A stretch of DNA of 7,167 bases from an uncultured bacterium (GTDB lineage: Bacteria; Verrucomicrobiota; Lentisphaeria; Victivallales; UBA1829). The translations under genes were made by a program, and so were the position numbers. Below the pieces are notes generated by a model, which was not told the origin of the DNA, made no database searches, and saw nothing but the letters and a program-made list of their open reading frames with translations. Of this stretch, positions 1-6,345 are shown one piece after another. The first letter of the stretch is position 1. Every line of letters starts with the position of its first letter. The DNA lies in the NCBI GenBank assembly GCA_900549045.1, contig URNE01000114.1, positions 1-7,167 of the forward strand, given 5' to 3'.

Positions 1-14
1 CAAAAGGGTAACTT

Positions 15-773
15 GTGATAAAAGTTCTGGACAAAATTTTTCAAGTGCTGGAGACCGTGATTTCGGAATCCCCGACCCCGGTGACGCCGCTCTGGATCGC
101 GACAAAGCTCGGGATGAACCGCCCGACCTGCTCACGGATTCTCAAGGATCTGACGGATGCGGGATATCTGATGCATGTTTCGCGTCAGGCCGGATACACA
201 GCGGGGCCGCGCGCCTACACGTTCGCCAAAACGGCAAAATACAAACCGTCGTTCCTCGACAAGGCGATTCCGTATGTGAAGAACTGTGCGCGGACACTCG
301 CGCAGTCGGCGCTGATCTGCGAACGGCGCGGCGCGGAACGTTATGTGCTGCATCATTCGAATTTCTCCCCGCTCAACATCCGCATCAACCAGCTGTCCTA
401 CCACGACCTTTTCGATACGGCGACCGGACTCGTCCTTCTTTCCGCCGCACCGAAACAGGAGCAGGAGAAAATCTTCAGCGAATACCGCGCGGCCGGACGC
501 TTCATGTTTCCGGAATTCACGACCTTCGATGCAGCAGCCGCCGAACTGGAACGCTGCCGCCGCGAGCGGATCTGCGTGCGCGACAAATACCGCACGCTCC
601 AGTGGATCGCGGCGGTTCCGGTCACAAGGAACGGCGTGACGATCGCCGCGCTCGGGGTCTCCGCCCTTGCGGCCGACGCCACCATGCCCGACCGGGCGCG
701 GATGGTCGATGAAATCAAAAAAACGGCGGTTCTTATTTCCAACGAACTTTCAACAATTGAAACAACAGGGTGA
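15..773 (+). CDS. IclR-family transcriptional regulator
   Basis: A 252-aa DNA-binding regulator, probably the local sensor for the operon it heads. Seen: residues about 1-60 form a winged helix-turn-helix (recognition region near GMNRPTCSRILKDL, 33-46, then the wing to about Y61). Residues about 80-246 fit the IclR effector-binding domain, with the family-like DTATGLVLLSA at 134-144 and a C-terminal VPVTRNG...ALGVSA core at 201-217. Length matches the family (about 250 aa). The start is GTG at 15, preceded by AAAAGGG (2-8) at a 6-nt spacing; no better start is present. Its TGA is 3 nt before the SDR start, so the genes are cotranscribed. Family members usually bind a small catabolic metabolite and act as repressor or activator of adjacent genes; a sugar-acid intermediate of this operon is a plausible ligand (inference). 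The promoter lies outside the window. Confidence 0.92.
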   Translation: MIKVLDKIFQVLETVISESPTPVTPLWIATKLGMNRPTCSRILKDLTDAGYLMHVSRQAGYTAGPRAYTFAKTAKYKPSFLDKAIPYVKNCARTLAQSALICERRGAERYVLHHSNFSPLNIRINQLSYHDLFDTATGLVLLSAAPKQEQEKIFSEYRAAGRFMFPEFTTFDAAAAELERCRRERICVRDKYRTLQWIAAVPVTRNGVTIAALGVSALAADATMPDRARMVDEIKKTAVLISNELSTIETTG

Positions 774-776
774 ATC

Positions 777-1523
777 ATGGGAGAATCAATCAAAGGGAAA
801 GTCGCTCTTGTGACCGGCGCGTCACAGGGGCTGGGACGCGTCATCGCGCTGGAACTGGCGAAGGAGGGATGCCGCGTCATCGTCAACTGCGCGCACAGTC
901 CCGCAAGAGCCGAAGCCGTCGCGGAAGAGATCCGCAAGGCGGGCGGCGAAGCGGAGGTCTGCGTCTGCGACGTCTCCGACGAAACAGCCGTGAACGAAAT
1001 GTTCCGCAAGCTCGGCGAAGTTGACATTCTGGTCAACAACGCCCGCATCGATCCCTGGTTCCGCAAACCGGAAATGAGCGACGGCGAGTGGTGGGACCTG
1101 GTCATGAAAATCAACCTCAAAGGCGCTTACCTCTGCTCGCAGGCGTTCTTCGACCAGGCGAAACCGCGCGGCTGGGGACGCATCGTCAACATCGCGTCGT
1201 CGCGCTCCTTCACGCCCGCGGAACCGAACATGATCGCCTACGGCGTTTCCAAACTCGGAATGCACGCTCTCACGCGCGCTTTTGCGGAAAACGGCGCGGC
1301 GTCCGGAATCACCGCGAACACGGTCTGCCCCGGCATGGTCATGACGGAAAACCTCCGCAAGCGCATCTCGGAAGAGGAATACCGGGCGACCTGCGCACAC
1401 ATCCCCGTCCGGCGCGGCGGATCGTGCGAAGAAATGGCGGACGGCGTGCTCTTCGCAATCAAAAACGGATACGTCACCGGCGAATCCATCCATATCAACG
1501 GCGGGCTCTACTACGCGCCCTAA
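777..1523 (+). CDS. Short-chain dehydrogenase/reductase (SDR), FabG-like
   Basis: A cytoplasmic NAD(P)-dependent oxidoreductase of 248 aa, the usual size for a classical SDR. Seen: Rossmann nucleotide motif TGASQGLG (13-20); an acidic residue after beta-strand 4 (D65); the sheet motif NNAR at 87-90, where families normally have NNAG; N113 of the catalytic tetrad; serine at 141/142; Y155 and K159 in YGVSK; and the PG motif at 185-186 after the catalytic helix. All four catalytic positions are therefore present. The substrate cannot be read from sequence. Family members near sugar-acid dehydratases oxidise or reduce sugars and ketoacids, and a sugar (for example galactose) dehydrogenase role would fit the following gene (inference). 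The ATG at 777 has ACAGGG (765-770) 6 nt upstream, placed in the end of the IclR gene; 13 nt separate it from the next gene. Confidence 0.93.
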   Translation: MGESIKGKVALVTGASQGLGRVIALELAKEGCRVIVNCAHSPARAEAVAEEIRKAGGEAEVCVCDVSDETAVNEMFRKLGEVDILVNNARIDPWFRKPEMSDGEWWDLVMKINLKGAYLCSQAFFDQAKPRGWGRIVNIASSRSFTPAEPNMIAYGVSKLGMHALTRAFAENGAASGITANTVCPGMVMTENLRKRISEEEYRATCAHIPVRRGGSCEEMADGVLFAIKNGYVTGESIHINGGLYYAP

Positions 1524-1536
1524 TCAAGGATTTCCT

Positions 1537-2709
1537 ATGAAAGTAACAGCAATCAAAACGTTCATCTGCAACGCCTTCCGCACCAACTTCGTGTTCGTGA
1601 AGGTCGAAACCGACTCCGGTCTTCACGGCTGGGGCGAAGCAACCCTCGAATACAAGGAACTCACCGTACAGGCGGCAATCCACGACCTCGAATCCTACCT
1701 GATCGGCAAGGACCCGCACAACATCGAAGCCTTCCGCCACGACTGCTACCGCGACGCCTACTGGCGCGGCGGCCCCGTCCTCATGAGCGCGCTCGCCGGA
1801 GTCGAAATGGCGCTCTGGGACATCAAGGGCAAAGCGCTCGGCGTCCCCTGCTACCAGCTTCTCGGCGGAAAAGTGCGCGACTCCGTCCCCATCTACGTCA
1901 ACGGCTGGTTCTCCCCCGCCAAAACTCCCGACGAGTTCGCGGAGAAGGCGAAAGAAGTCGCGGCCAAGAAGTTCCTCGGCTGCAAATGGGATCCCTTCGG
2001 CAAGGCGTGGCAGCAGATCTCCAAGCACGATCTCAACTCCGCAATGGAGTGCATCGCAAAAGTCGCGGAAGTCGTCGGCGAAGACGTCCAGCTCCTCATC
2101 GAAGGACACGGACGGTTCGACATCCCGACCGCGGTCAAGATCGGGCGCCGCCTCGAGGAATTCGACATTTTCTGGTTTGAAGAGCCCATTCCGCCGGACG
2201 ACAAGGAAGGCATGAAGCAGGTCAAGGACCGCGTCCGCGTCTCCATCGCCGCCGGCGAGCGCCTCTACAACCGCTACGAATACCGCCAGTTCTTCGAACT
2301 CGGCTGTTCGGATTACATCCAGCCCGACATCTCCCACGCGGGCGGACTCTTCGAGATGCGCATGCTCGGCGCGGAAGCGGAAGCGCGTCACATCGGCTTC
2401 TGCCCGCACAACCCTTCCGGTCCCGTCGCAAACGCCGCAACCCTGCAGCTCGCCGCATGCGTCCCGAACTTCGTCATGCTCGAAATGATGATGACCGATG
2501 TTCCATACCGTGCGGAAATCTGCGACGAGGACCTCACAATCAAGGGCGGACGGATGGTCATTCCGGACCGTCCGGGTATCGGCATCGACCTGAACGAGAA
2601 GGAACTGCTGAAACATCCGTACATCCGCACCGAACTCCGCCACTACCGCGGCGACCTGACGAACATCCGCCCCGTCGATGCGGTTCCGTATTACAAAATG
2701 GAAAACTGA
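1537..2709 (+). CDS. Enolase-superfamily sugar-acid dehydratase, D-galactonate dehydratase-like
   Basis: A 390-aa mandelate racemase/enolase-superfamily enzyme, expected to remove water from an aldonate to give a 2-keto-3-deoxy acid in the cytoplasm with Mg2+. Seen: N-terminal capping domain about 1-125 (GWGEATLEYKE at 31-41, RGGPVLMSALAGVEMALWDIKGK at 77-99), then the barrel. Putative metal ligands are E189 in IEGHGR, a glutamate of FEEP (215/216) and E241 in AGER. Candidate acid/base histidines are H191 and H291 (PHNPSGPV). The 100-residue spacing equals that of H185 and H285 in E. coli D-galactonate dehydratase, as I recall that protein; QPDISHAGG (262-270) is also shared. The first metal ligand is Glu here where the E. 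coli enzyme has Asp. Substrate could instead be another aldonate such as gluconate, arabinonate or fuconate, so no gene symbol is given. ATG 1537 has AAGGA (1526-1530) 6 nt upstream. It is the last gene of the operon. Confidence 0.92.
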   Translation: MKVTAIKTFICNAFRTNFVFVKVETDSGLHGWGEATLEYKELTVQAAIHDLESYLIGKDPHNIEAFRHDCYRDAYWRGGPVLMSALAGVEMALWDIKGKALGVPCYQLLGGKVRDSVPIYVNGWFSPAKTPDEFAEKAKEVAAKKFLGCKWDPFGKAWQQISKHDLNSAMECIAKVAEVVGEDVQLLIEGHGRFDIPTAVKIGRRLEEFDIFWFEEPIPPDDKEGMKQVKDRVRVSIAAGERLYNRYEYRQFFELGCSDYIQPDISHAGGLFEMRMLGAEAEARHIGFCPHNPSGPVANAATLQLAACVPNFVMLEMMMTDVPYRAEICDEDLTIKGGRMVIPDRPGIGIDLNEKELLKHPYIRTELRHYRGDLTNIRPVDAVPYYKMEN

Positions 2710-2721
2710 AAACCTCCCTGC

Positions 2722-2757
2722 GCGCGACGGGCTTTTCCGGAAGTCCGTCGCGCTTTT
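2722..2757 (+). terminator. Rho-independent terminator of the IclR-SDR-dehydratase operon
   Basis: A perfect 9-bp GC-rich stem (GCGCGACGG, 2722-2730, with CCGTCGCGC, 2745-2753) extends inward by a G-T and three Watson-Crick pairs to 13 bp, leaving the 6-nt loop TTCCGG (2735-2740). It is followed at once by TTTTC (2754-2758). It begins 12 nt after the dehydratase stop codon and lies well before the next promoter, so it should end the first transcription unit. Confidence 0.92.
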
Positions 2758-2760
2758 CTG

Positions 2761-2790
2761 CATCAAAAATCCAGTAATTTCATCAAAAGT
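2761..2790 (+). promoter_or_regulatory. Direct repeat upstream of the GH36 promoter, possible activator site
   Basis: Two copies of CATCAAAA(A/G)T, at 2761-2770 and 2781-2790, match in 9 of 10 positions. They are exactly 20 bp apart, about two helical turns. The second copy ends 5 bp before the -35 hexamer (2796-2801). This geometry resembles AraC-type activator half-sites next to -35, as at the araI sites in E. coli. That a regulator binds here, and which one, is inference; the region is A/T-rich, so chance is possible. Confidence 0.4.
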
Positions 2791-2795
2791 GCTTC

Positions 2796-2824
2796 TTCAC
2801 AATCCGTCTTTTCCGTGGTATAAT
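2796..2824 (+). promoter_or_regulatory. Sigma70-type promoter of the GH36 gene
   Basis: The -35 hexamer TTCACA (2796-2801, 5 of 6 to consensus) and a perfect -10 TATAAT (2819-2824) are separated by the ideal 17 nt. Transcription should begin near 2830-2832, giving a leader of only about 25 nt before the ATG at 2857. It sits between the terminator at 2722-2757 and the gene, which supports an independent transcription unit. Confidence 0.85.
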
Positions 2825-2826
2825 AT

Positions 2827-2854
2827 TCAGAACAACCAACAAGAAAGGTTCTGA
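2827..2854 (+). promoter_or_regulatory. Inverted repeat over the GH36 transcription start, possible operator
   Basis: TCAGAAC (2827-2833) and GTTCTGA (2848-2854) form a perfect 7-bp inverted repeat with a 14-nt spacer, half-site centres 21 bp apart. It starts 2 bp after the -10 element and covers the predicted start site and the Shine-Dalgarno AGAAAGG (2842-2848). Because the predicted start (about 2831) cuts off part of the left arm in RNA, a repressor-binding DNA operator is more likely than an mRNA hairpin. The function is inferred. Confidence 0.45.
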
Positions 2855-2856
2855 GC

Positions 2857-4995
2857 ATGCTGCTGAAAGAAAATGCGCTTCGATTCGATGAGTTCAGCCA
2901 CTTCGTGCTGGACGACATGACCGTTCTCTTCCTCAAGGAAAACGAAAGAATGATGCTCCTCCTGCTCCCCGCCGGAGCCGAAGCGAGAGTCCCCGTACAC
3001 CGCCGCGACCTCAACGACACCGTCGGCTACGCAGGCTGCCGCCGCGTCGGAGGCGACTCCCTCGTCACCCACCCCGACCACATGGTCCAGATTCAGGTCC
3101 TGCATGACAAATTCAGCATCCGCACCCCCATGCACGAAAACGGAACCGTCTGGAAGCTCAACTTCATCCGTCAGGAGCAGAAGGGCAACACCATCGAAAC
3201 CGTTTTCCGCGACGACCGCGGCATCGAGGCTGTCCACACCATCACCCACAACAAGGGCGAAAAATACGTCCTCATCAACACCACGGTAATCAACGGTTCC
3301 TCCCGCGAGGAAGAACTCGGACTGCTCGCAAGCTTCAACCTCAGCTTTCTCTCCCCGTTCCACACGGACGACGCCCCGGACGCCCTCAAGCTCCACCGCT
3401 ACCGCACATTCTGGGCGGGAGAAGGACGCGAAGAGTGCCGCCCCGTCGAAGACTATCAGCTCGAACAGACCTGGAGCGGCGGATTCGCAAAAGGATTCTC
3501 CTTCGGCCAGCGCTCCTCCATGATCGTCAGCGAATTCTTCCCGACCGTCGGCCTGGAGGACACCGGAGCAAACGTCACATGGGCGGCTCAGCTCGCCACC
3601 GTCTCCCCGTGGGAAATGACCGTCCGACGCGACGGCGACTTCCTTTCCCTCGGAGGAGGACTTCCCGATTTCGATTTTGCGAACTTCCGCCGCAAACTCC
3701 GCCCCGGCGAGAGCTGCTCCGGAATCCCCGCCGTCGTCACCGTTGTCGACGGCGACATGCAGGACGCGCTGAACCGTCTGACCACCTTTGCGACCGACCA
3801 CGCCGAAGGTCATCCGAAAAGCGAGGAAGACCTCCCCTGCCTCTTCAACGAGTACTGTTTCAGCTGGGGCAAGCCGACCGAACCCATTCTAAAGCCGGTC
3901 ATTGCGAAACTCAAAGGACTAGGCCTGCGCTATTTCGTCATGGACGCCGGCTGGTTCCGCGAACCCGAAACCCGTCTTCCGGGCATCGGCGACTGGGAAA
4001 TCTACAAACCGAGCTACCCCTCCGCCTTCGACGGCTTCCTCGACACCATCCGCGACGCCGGCATGATCCCCGGCATCTGGTTTGAATTCGAATGCGTCTC
4101 CGAAACATCCGCGCTCTTCAAAGAACACCCGGAATGGCTCGTCAAATGGGAAGGCGAAACCTACCCAACCACGCTCGACCGCTATTTCCTCGACTTCCGC
4201 AAACCGGAAGTGATCCAATACCTTGACGAGCGCGTGATCGAGTTCCTCCGCAGCCACCGCATCGGCTATATGAAAGTCGACTACAACGGCTCCTTCCACC
4301 TTGCCGATTCCGAAAACGGCTCCGCCTCCCAGGGCACGCAGGAAGTCCTCGCATCAATCCGCGCATTCTACCTGCACCTGCGCAAGGAACTGCCGGAACT
4401 CGTACTCGAAATCTGCTCTTCGGGCGGCTACCGCCTCTCCGCGGAATGGATGCGCATCGGCGACATGGCGAGCTTCTCCGACTGCCATGAAGCAATCTCC
4501 GTCCCCATCATCGCCGGACAGACGGCAATGCAGATTCCGTTCACCGCGAACCAAGTCTGGGCGACGCTGACTCCGGGTTGCGAAGAGAAACGCACGATCT
4601 ATCAGCTTGCCGGCGGCTTCCTCGGACGCCTCTGCATTTCCGGCGACGCCGGGAACTTCTCGGGATTCCAGCTGAACGCCATCCGCGACGCCGTCGCCCT
4701 CTACGCGAAAATCACCGACATCGCGAAACACGGAGCTTCGCGTCTGGAGCAGCATCTGACCAGCCGCTGCTACAACCACCCGAAAGGCTGGCAGCTTTTC
4801 CGCCGCAAATACGGCAAGCGGGAACTGCTTGTCATCCACACCTTCGGCGACGTTCCGGACGTTCTTGAAATCAAAGCGTCCGGCCGCATTGTCGCGGAGC
4901 TCGCACATGGACTGAAACACTCGGAGGAAAACGGCGTCATCCGCTTCAGCGAACCGGAAGCCTTCTCCGCCGCGGTTCTTGTGGTCGAAGATTAA
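2857..4995 (+). CDS. GH36-family alpha-galactosidase (clan GH-D)
   Basis: A 712-aa retaining glycosidase predicted to release alpha-linked galactose from oligosaccharides. Seen: N-terminal beta-rich domain about 1-320, then a (beta/alpha)8 barrel about 325-620 and a C-terminal beta domain. Barrel motifs in order: MDAGWF (362-367), GDW (378-380), GIWFEFE (406-412), LDFRKPEV (445-452), KVDYN (473-477) with D475 as the expected nucleophile, EICSSGG (518-524), and FSDCHE (540-545) with D542 as the expected acid/base. Length agrees with the usual 700-750 aa. There is no signal peptide or membrane segment, so it should act in the cytoplasm on imported sugars. The motifs differ from the best-known GH36 forms (KWDMN, DDGWF, SDNTD), so it belongs to a divergent branch; alpha-N-acetylgalactosaminidase or another alpha-galactoside specificity is possible. 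ATG 2857 has AGAAAGG 8 nt upstream and its own promoter. Confidence 0.9.
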   Translation: MLLKENALRFDEFSHFVLDDMTVLFLKENERMMLLLLPAGAEARVPVHRRDLNDTVGYAGCRRVGGDSLVTHPDHMVQIQVLHDKFSIRTPMHENGTVWKLNFIRQEQKGNTIETVFRDDRGIEAVHTITHNKGEKYVLINTTVINGSSREEELGLLASFNLSFLSPFHTDDAPDALKLHRYRTFWAGEGREECRPVEDYQLEQTWSGGFAKGFSFGQRSSMIVSEFFPTVGLEDTGANVTWAAQLATVSPWEMTVRRDGDFLSLGGGLPDFDFANFRRKLRPGESCSGIPAVVTVVDGDMQDALNRLTTFATDHAEGHPKSEEDLPCLFNEYCFSWGKPTEPILKPVIAKLKGLGLRYFVMDAGWFREPETRLPGIGDWEIYKPSYPSAFDGFLDTIRDAGMIPGIWFEFECVSETSALFKEHPEWLVKWEGETYPTTLDRYFLDFRKPEVIQYLDERVIEFLRSHRIGYMKVDYNGSFHLADSENGSASQGTQEVLASIRAFYLHLRKELPELVLEICSSGGYRLSAEWMRIGDMASFSDCHEAISVPIIAGQTAMQIPFTANQVWATLTPGCEEKRTIYQLAGGFLGRLCISGDAGNFSGFQLNAIRDAVALYAKITDIAKHGASRLEQHLTSRCYNHPKGWQLFRRKYGKRELLVIHTFGDVPDVLEIKASGRIVAELAHGLKHSEENGVIRFSEPEAFSAAVLVVED

Positions 4996-5003
4996 ACGCA
5001 AAG

Positions 5004-5035
5004 CGTCTGTCCGGACCTGTGAGTCCGGACAGACG
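5004..5035 (+). terminator. Strong hairpin after the GH36 gene, terminator-like but lacking a U-tract
   Basis: A perfect 13-bp stem pairs 5004-5016 with 5023-5035 around the 6-nt loop CTGTGA, beginning 8 nt after the GH36 stop. Each arm contains the self-complementary octamer GTCCGGAC (5009-5016 and 5023-5030). Its position between a stop codon and the next promoter suggests a transcript end or 3' stabiliser. What follows is AACTCATGACC, not a run of T, so it is not a canonical intrinsic terminator. Confidence 0.55.
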
Positions 5036-5049
5036 AACTCATGACCGCA

Positions 5050-5115
5050 TTTTCCGGCAAAAACAGATTTCCGGCAGTTGTTTTCCGGGAAAAGCATTGT
5101 ATATTTCCAGGAAAA
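5050..5115 (+). promoter_or_regulatory. Cluster of four TTTCC-R-G-S-A operator-like elements
   Basis: Four related 12-mers lie in the same orientation: TTTCCGGCAAAA (5051-5062), TTTCCGGCAGTT (5068-5079), TTTCCGGGAAAA (5082-5093) and TTTCCAGGAAAA (5104-5115). The third and fourth contain perfect odd palindromes (TTTTCC-G-GGAAAA at 5081-5093; TTTCC-A-GGAAA at 5104-5114), centres 22 bp apart. One falls between the predicted -35 and -10, and the other overlaps the end of the -10 and the start site. This is the expected placement of repressor sites that block polymerase. The binding protein is unknown; the AraC regulator at 6318-7142 or a regulator outside the window are candidates (inference). 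Confidence 0.55.
5078..5105 (+). promoter_or_regulatory. Predicted promoter of the 5134 gene
   Basis: TTGTTT (5078-5083) and TATATT (5100-5105) are separated by 16 nt, a fair sigma70 pair, placing the start near 5112 with a leader of about 22 nt before the ATG at 5134. The -35 is weak (TTG conserved only), consistent with a regulated promoter. It lies inside the operator-like cluster. Confidence 0.5.
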
Positions 5116-5133
5116 CATACCGGAGAATGCAAT

Positions 5134-6345
5134 ATGAATATCACACCTGAACTACAGAAGGCGCTCGATGCGGCATGGAAACAGCTGACGCAGATTCTGT
5201 TCTGCGAAAAAACGAATCTCATCTATGACTATGTCGGCTCGCTTGATGAGCACAGATTCGATTTCCTGCCGACCGTTCAGGAAGTTCAGCTCGGATACCC
5301 GAACAACAAGGGGTACTCCACCGGAATGGAAGACAGTGTGATCTGCGGCGGAACCGCCCTCGATCTCTGCATCCGGCGCGCTAAGCTCTTCCCGGAAACA
5401 GCGGAAGAGTGCAGGGCTTTCGCACAGAAGCTCTTCAAAGGACTCGAACTCTGCGCCACCGTCCACGGAAGAAACGGATACATCGTCCGAAGCGTCTCCC
5501 CGCGCGACGGGAAAAGCTGTTACACCTGCTCCTCCCGCGATCAGATGACCTTCTGGGTCTGGGGGCTCTGGCATTACCACAAATCGGAATTTGTCTCCGA
5601 AAACGAACGCAAACGCATTGCGGAGCTCATCGTCATGCTCGCGGAACGTTCGGAAAAAGAGGTTGTCCCGGAAAACGATTATTCCATTCTCACCCTCGAC
5701 GGCTTCCCGAATATCCTCAACAAGATGGCTCAGGTTCAGCCGCATGAAATTCTGCGAGTTCCGATGTTCTACCGCACCGCGTATGCTCTGACCGGTGATG
5801 AACACTGGAAACAGCTTTATGATGCAATCATCGAACCGGCAATCCGCAAAGCGGCGGAGCCGAAAGATTACTGGAACCATTTTGAGCTCTCACAGTTTCT
5901 CCTCTCGCTCGCGCTCTGCAACGAGCTTGATCCGCGTCCGGAGTTCATAGAAATCTCACGGACGATTGCGGAAATCACGAAAAAAATGCTCTGCGAAAAA
6001 TATCTTCCCGCACTCGAACAGTGGACAGGCTCCTGGCACTGCCCCGCGCGCCCGTGGCGCGAATCCAGGCGGATGCATGTAATGCCGGCGCCCGGCGGAT
6101 CTGCAGTCTGGCCGGACGGCAAGCTCGACCTCCGTCCGCCGCAGACGGAAGAGTTTGAAAAACTTTTTGATGTCGTCCGGATTCCCGGAAACCTCGCGGA
6201 AGGCGTTCTGCTCGCACCGGAATGCGGTTTTTCCCCCGAACTCCGCGAACGTTTTCTGAAAGCGTTCCTGCGTCCCGATTACTCGGAAACCTGCTCGTAC
6301 AGCCTGCTCGGGATGCTCTATTCGGCGCTGCTTCTGCTGCGCTGA
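5134..6345 (+). CDS. Unnamed protein, probable six-hairpin (alpha/alpha) toroid fold, glycosidase-like
   Basis: A 403-aa cytoplasmic protein that I do not recognise by name. It has no signal peptide or membrane segment. It is helix-rich, with repeated helical pairs (about 5-22, 68-110, 136-170, 205-240, 248-290, 335-402), the pattern of six-hairpin toroids found in many polysaccharide-acting hydrolases and lyases. Notable clusters that may line a pocket: GYPNNKGYSTGMEDSVICGG (54-73), SSRDQMTFWVWGLWHY (133-148, with R135, D136 and Q137), WTGSWHCPARPWRESRR (297-313) and APECGF (361-366). A sugar-related hydrolase role is inferred from fold impression and neighbours, not from a proven catalytic motif. 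The frame is open to an ATG at 5041, but I chose 5134. It has GGAGA (5122-5126) at a 7-nt spacing, and the preceding 93 nt hold the promoter and operator elements. Its 3' end overlaps the opposing AraC gene by 28 bp. Confidence 0.75.
   Translation: MNITPELQKALDAAWKQLTQILFCEKTNLIYDYVGSLDEHRFDFLPTVQEVQLGYPNNKGYSTGMEDSVICGGTALDLCIRRAKLFPETAEECRAFAQKLFKGLELCATVHGRNGYIVRSVSPRDGKSCYTCSSRDQMTFWVWGLWHYHKSEFVSENERKRIAELIVMLAERSEKEVVPENDYSILTLDGFPNILNKMAQVQPHEILRVPMFYRTAYALTGDEHWKQLYDAIIEPAIRKAAEPKDYWNHFELSQFLLSLALCNELDPRPEFIEISRTIAEITKKMLCEKYLPALEQWTGSWHCPARPWRESRRMHVMPAPGGSAVWPDGKLDLRPPQTEEFEKLFDVVRIPGNLAEGVLLAPECGFSPELRERFLKAFLRPDYSETCSYSLLGMLYSALLLLR

Noticed and set aside
398..1120. 240-codon minus-strand frame across the IclR-SDR junction
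   Set aside because: It spans two well-supported plus-strand genes and has the Ser/Arg/Ala-rich composition of an antisense artefact.
2733..2742. TTTTCCGGAA in the terminator loop, resembling the 5134 operator elements
   Set aside because: It lacks the central base of TTTCC-N-GGAAA and is explained by the terminator's stem and loop; TTTTCC alone is common here.
1495..2766. 423-codon open frame on the minus strand across the whole dehydratase gene
   Set aside because: It is the antisense shadow of a strongly C-ending-codon gene. Its translation is low-complexity (Val, Asp, Glu, Arg-rich) without domain motifs, and it runs through the intrinsic terminator.
2809..2818. TTTTCCGTGG in the GH36 promoter spacer as a shared half-site
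   Set aside because: Only one half matches the operator element, and its distance to the -10 differs from that at the 5134 promoter.
2827..3813. 328-codon open frame on the minus strand within the GH36 gene
   Set aside because: Antisense shadow caused by high GC at third codon positions; no recognisable motif, and it would cross the GH36 promoter leader.
4354..5118. 254-codon minus-strand frame at the GH36 3' end
   Set aside because: Antisense shadow that continues through the hairpin and the promoter region; no domain signal.
5041..5133. N-terminal extension of the 5134 protein from the ATG at 5041 (31 extra residues)
   Set aside because: The ATG at 5041 lies 6 nt after a strong hairpin with no Shine-Dalgarno, and the extension is encoded by promoter and palindromic operator elements. 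The ATG at 5134 has GGAGA at the right spacing.
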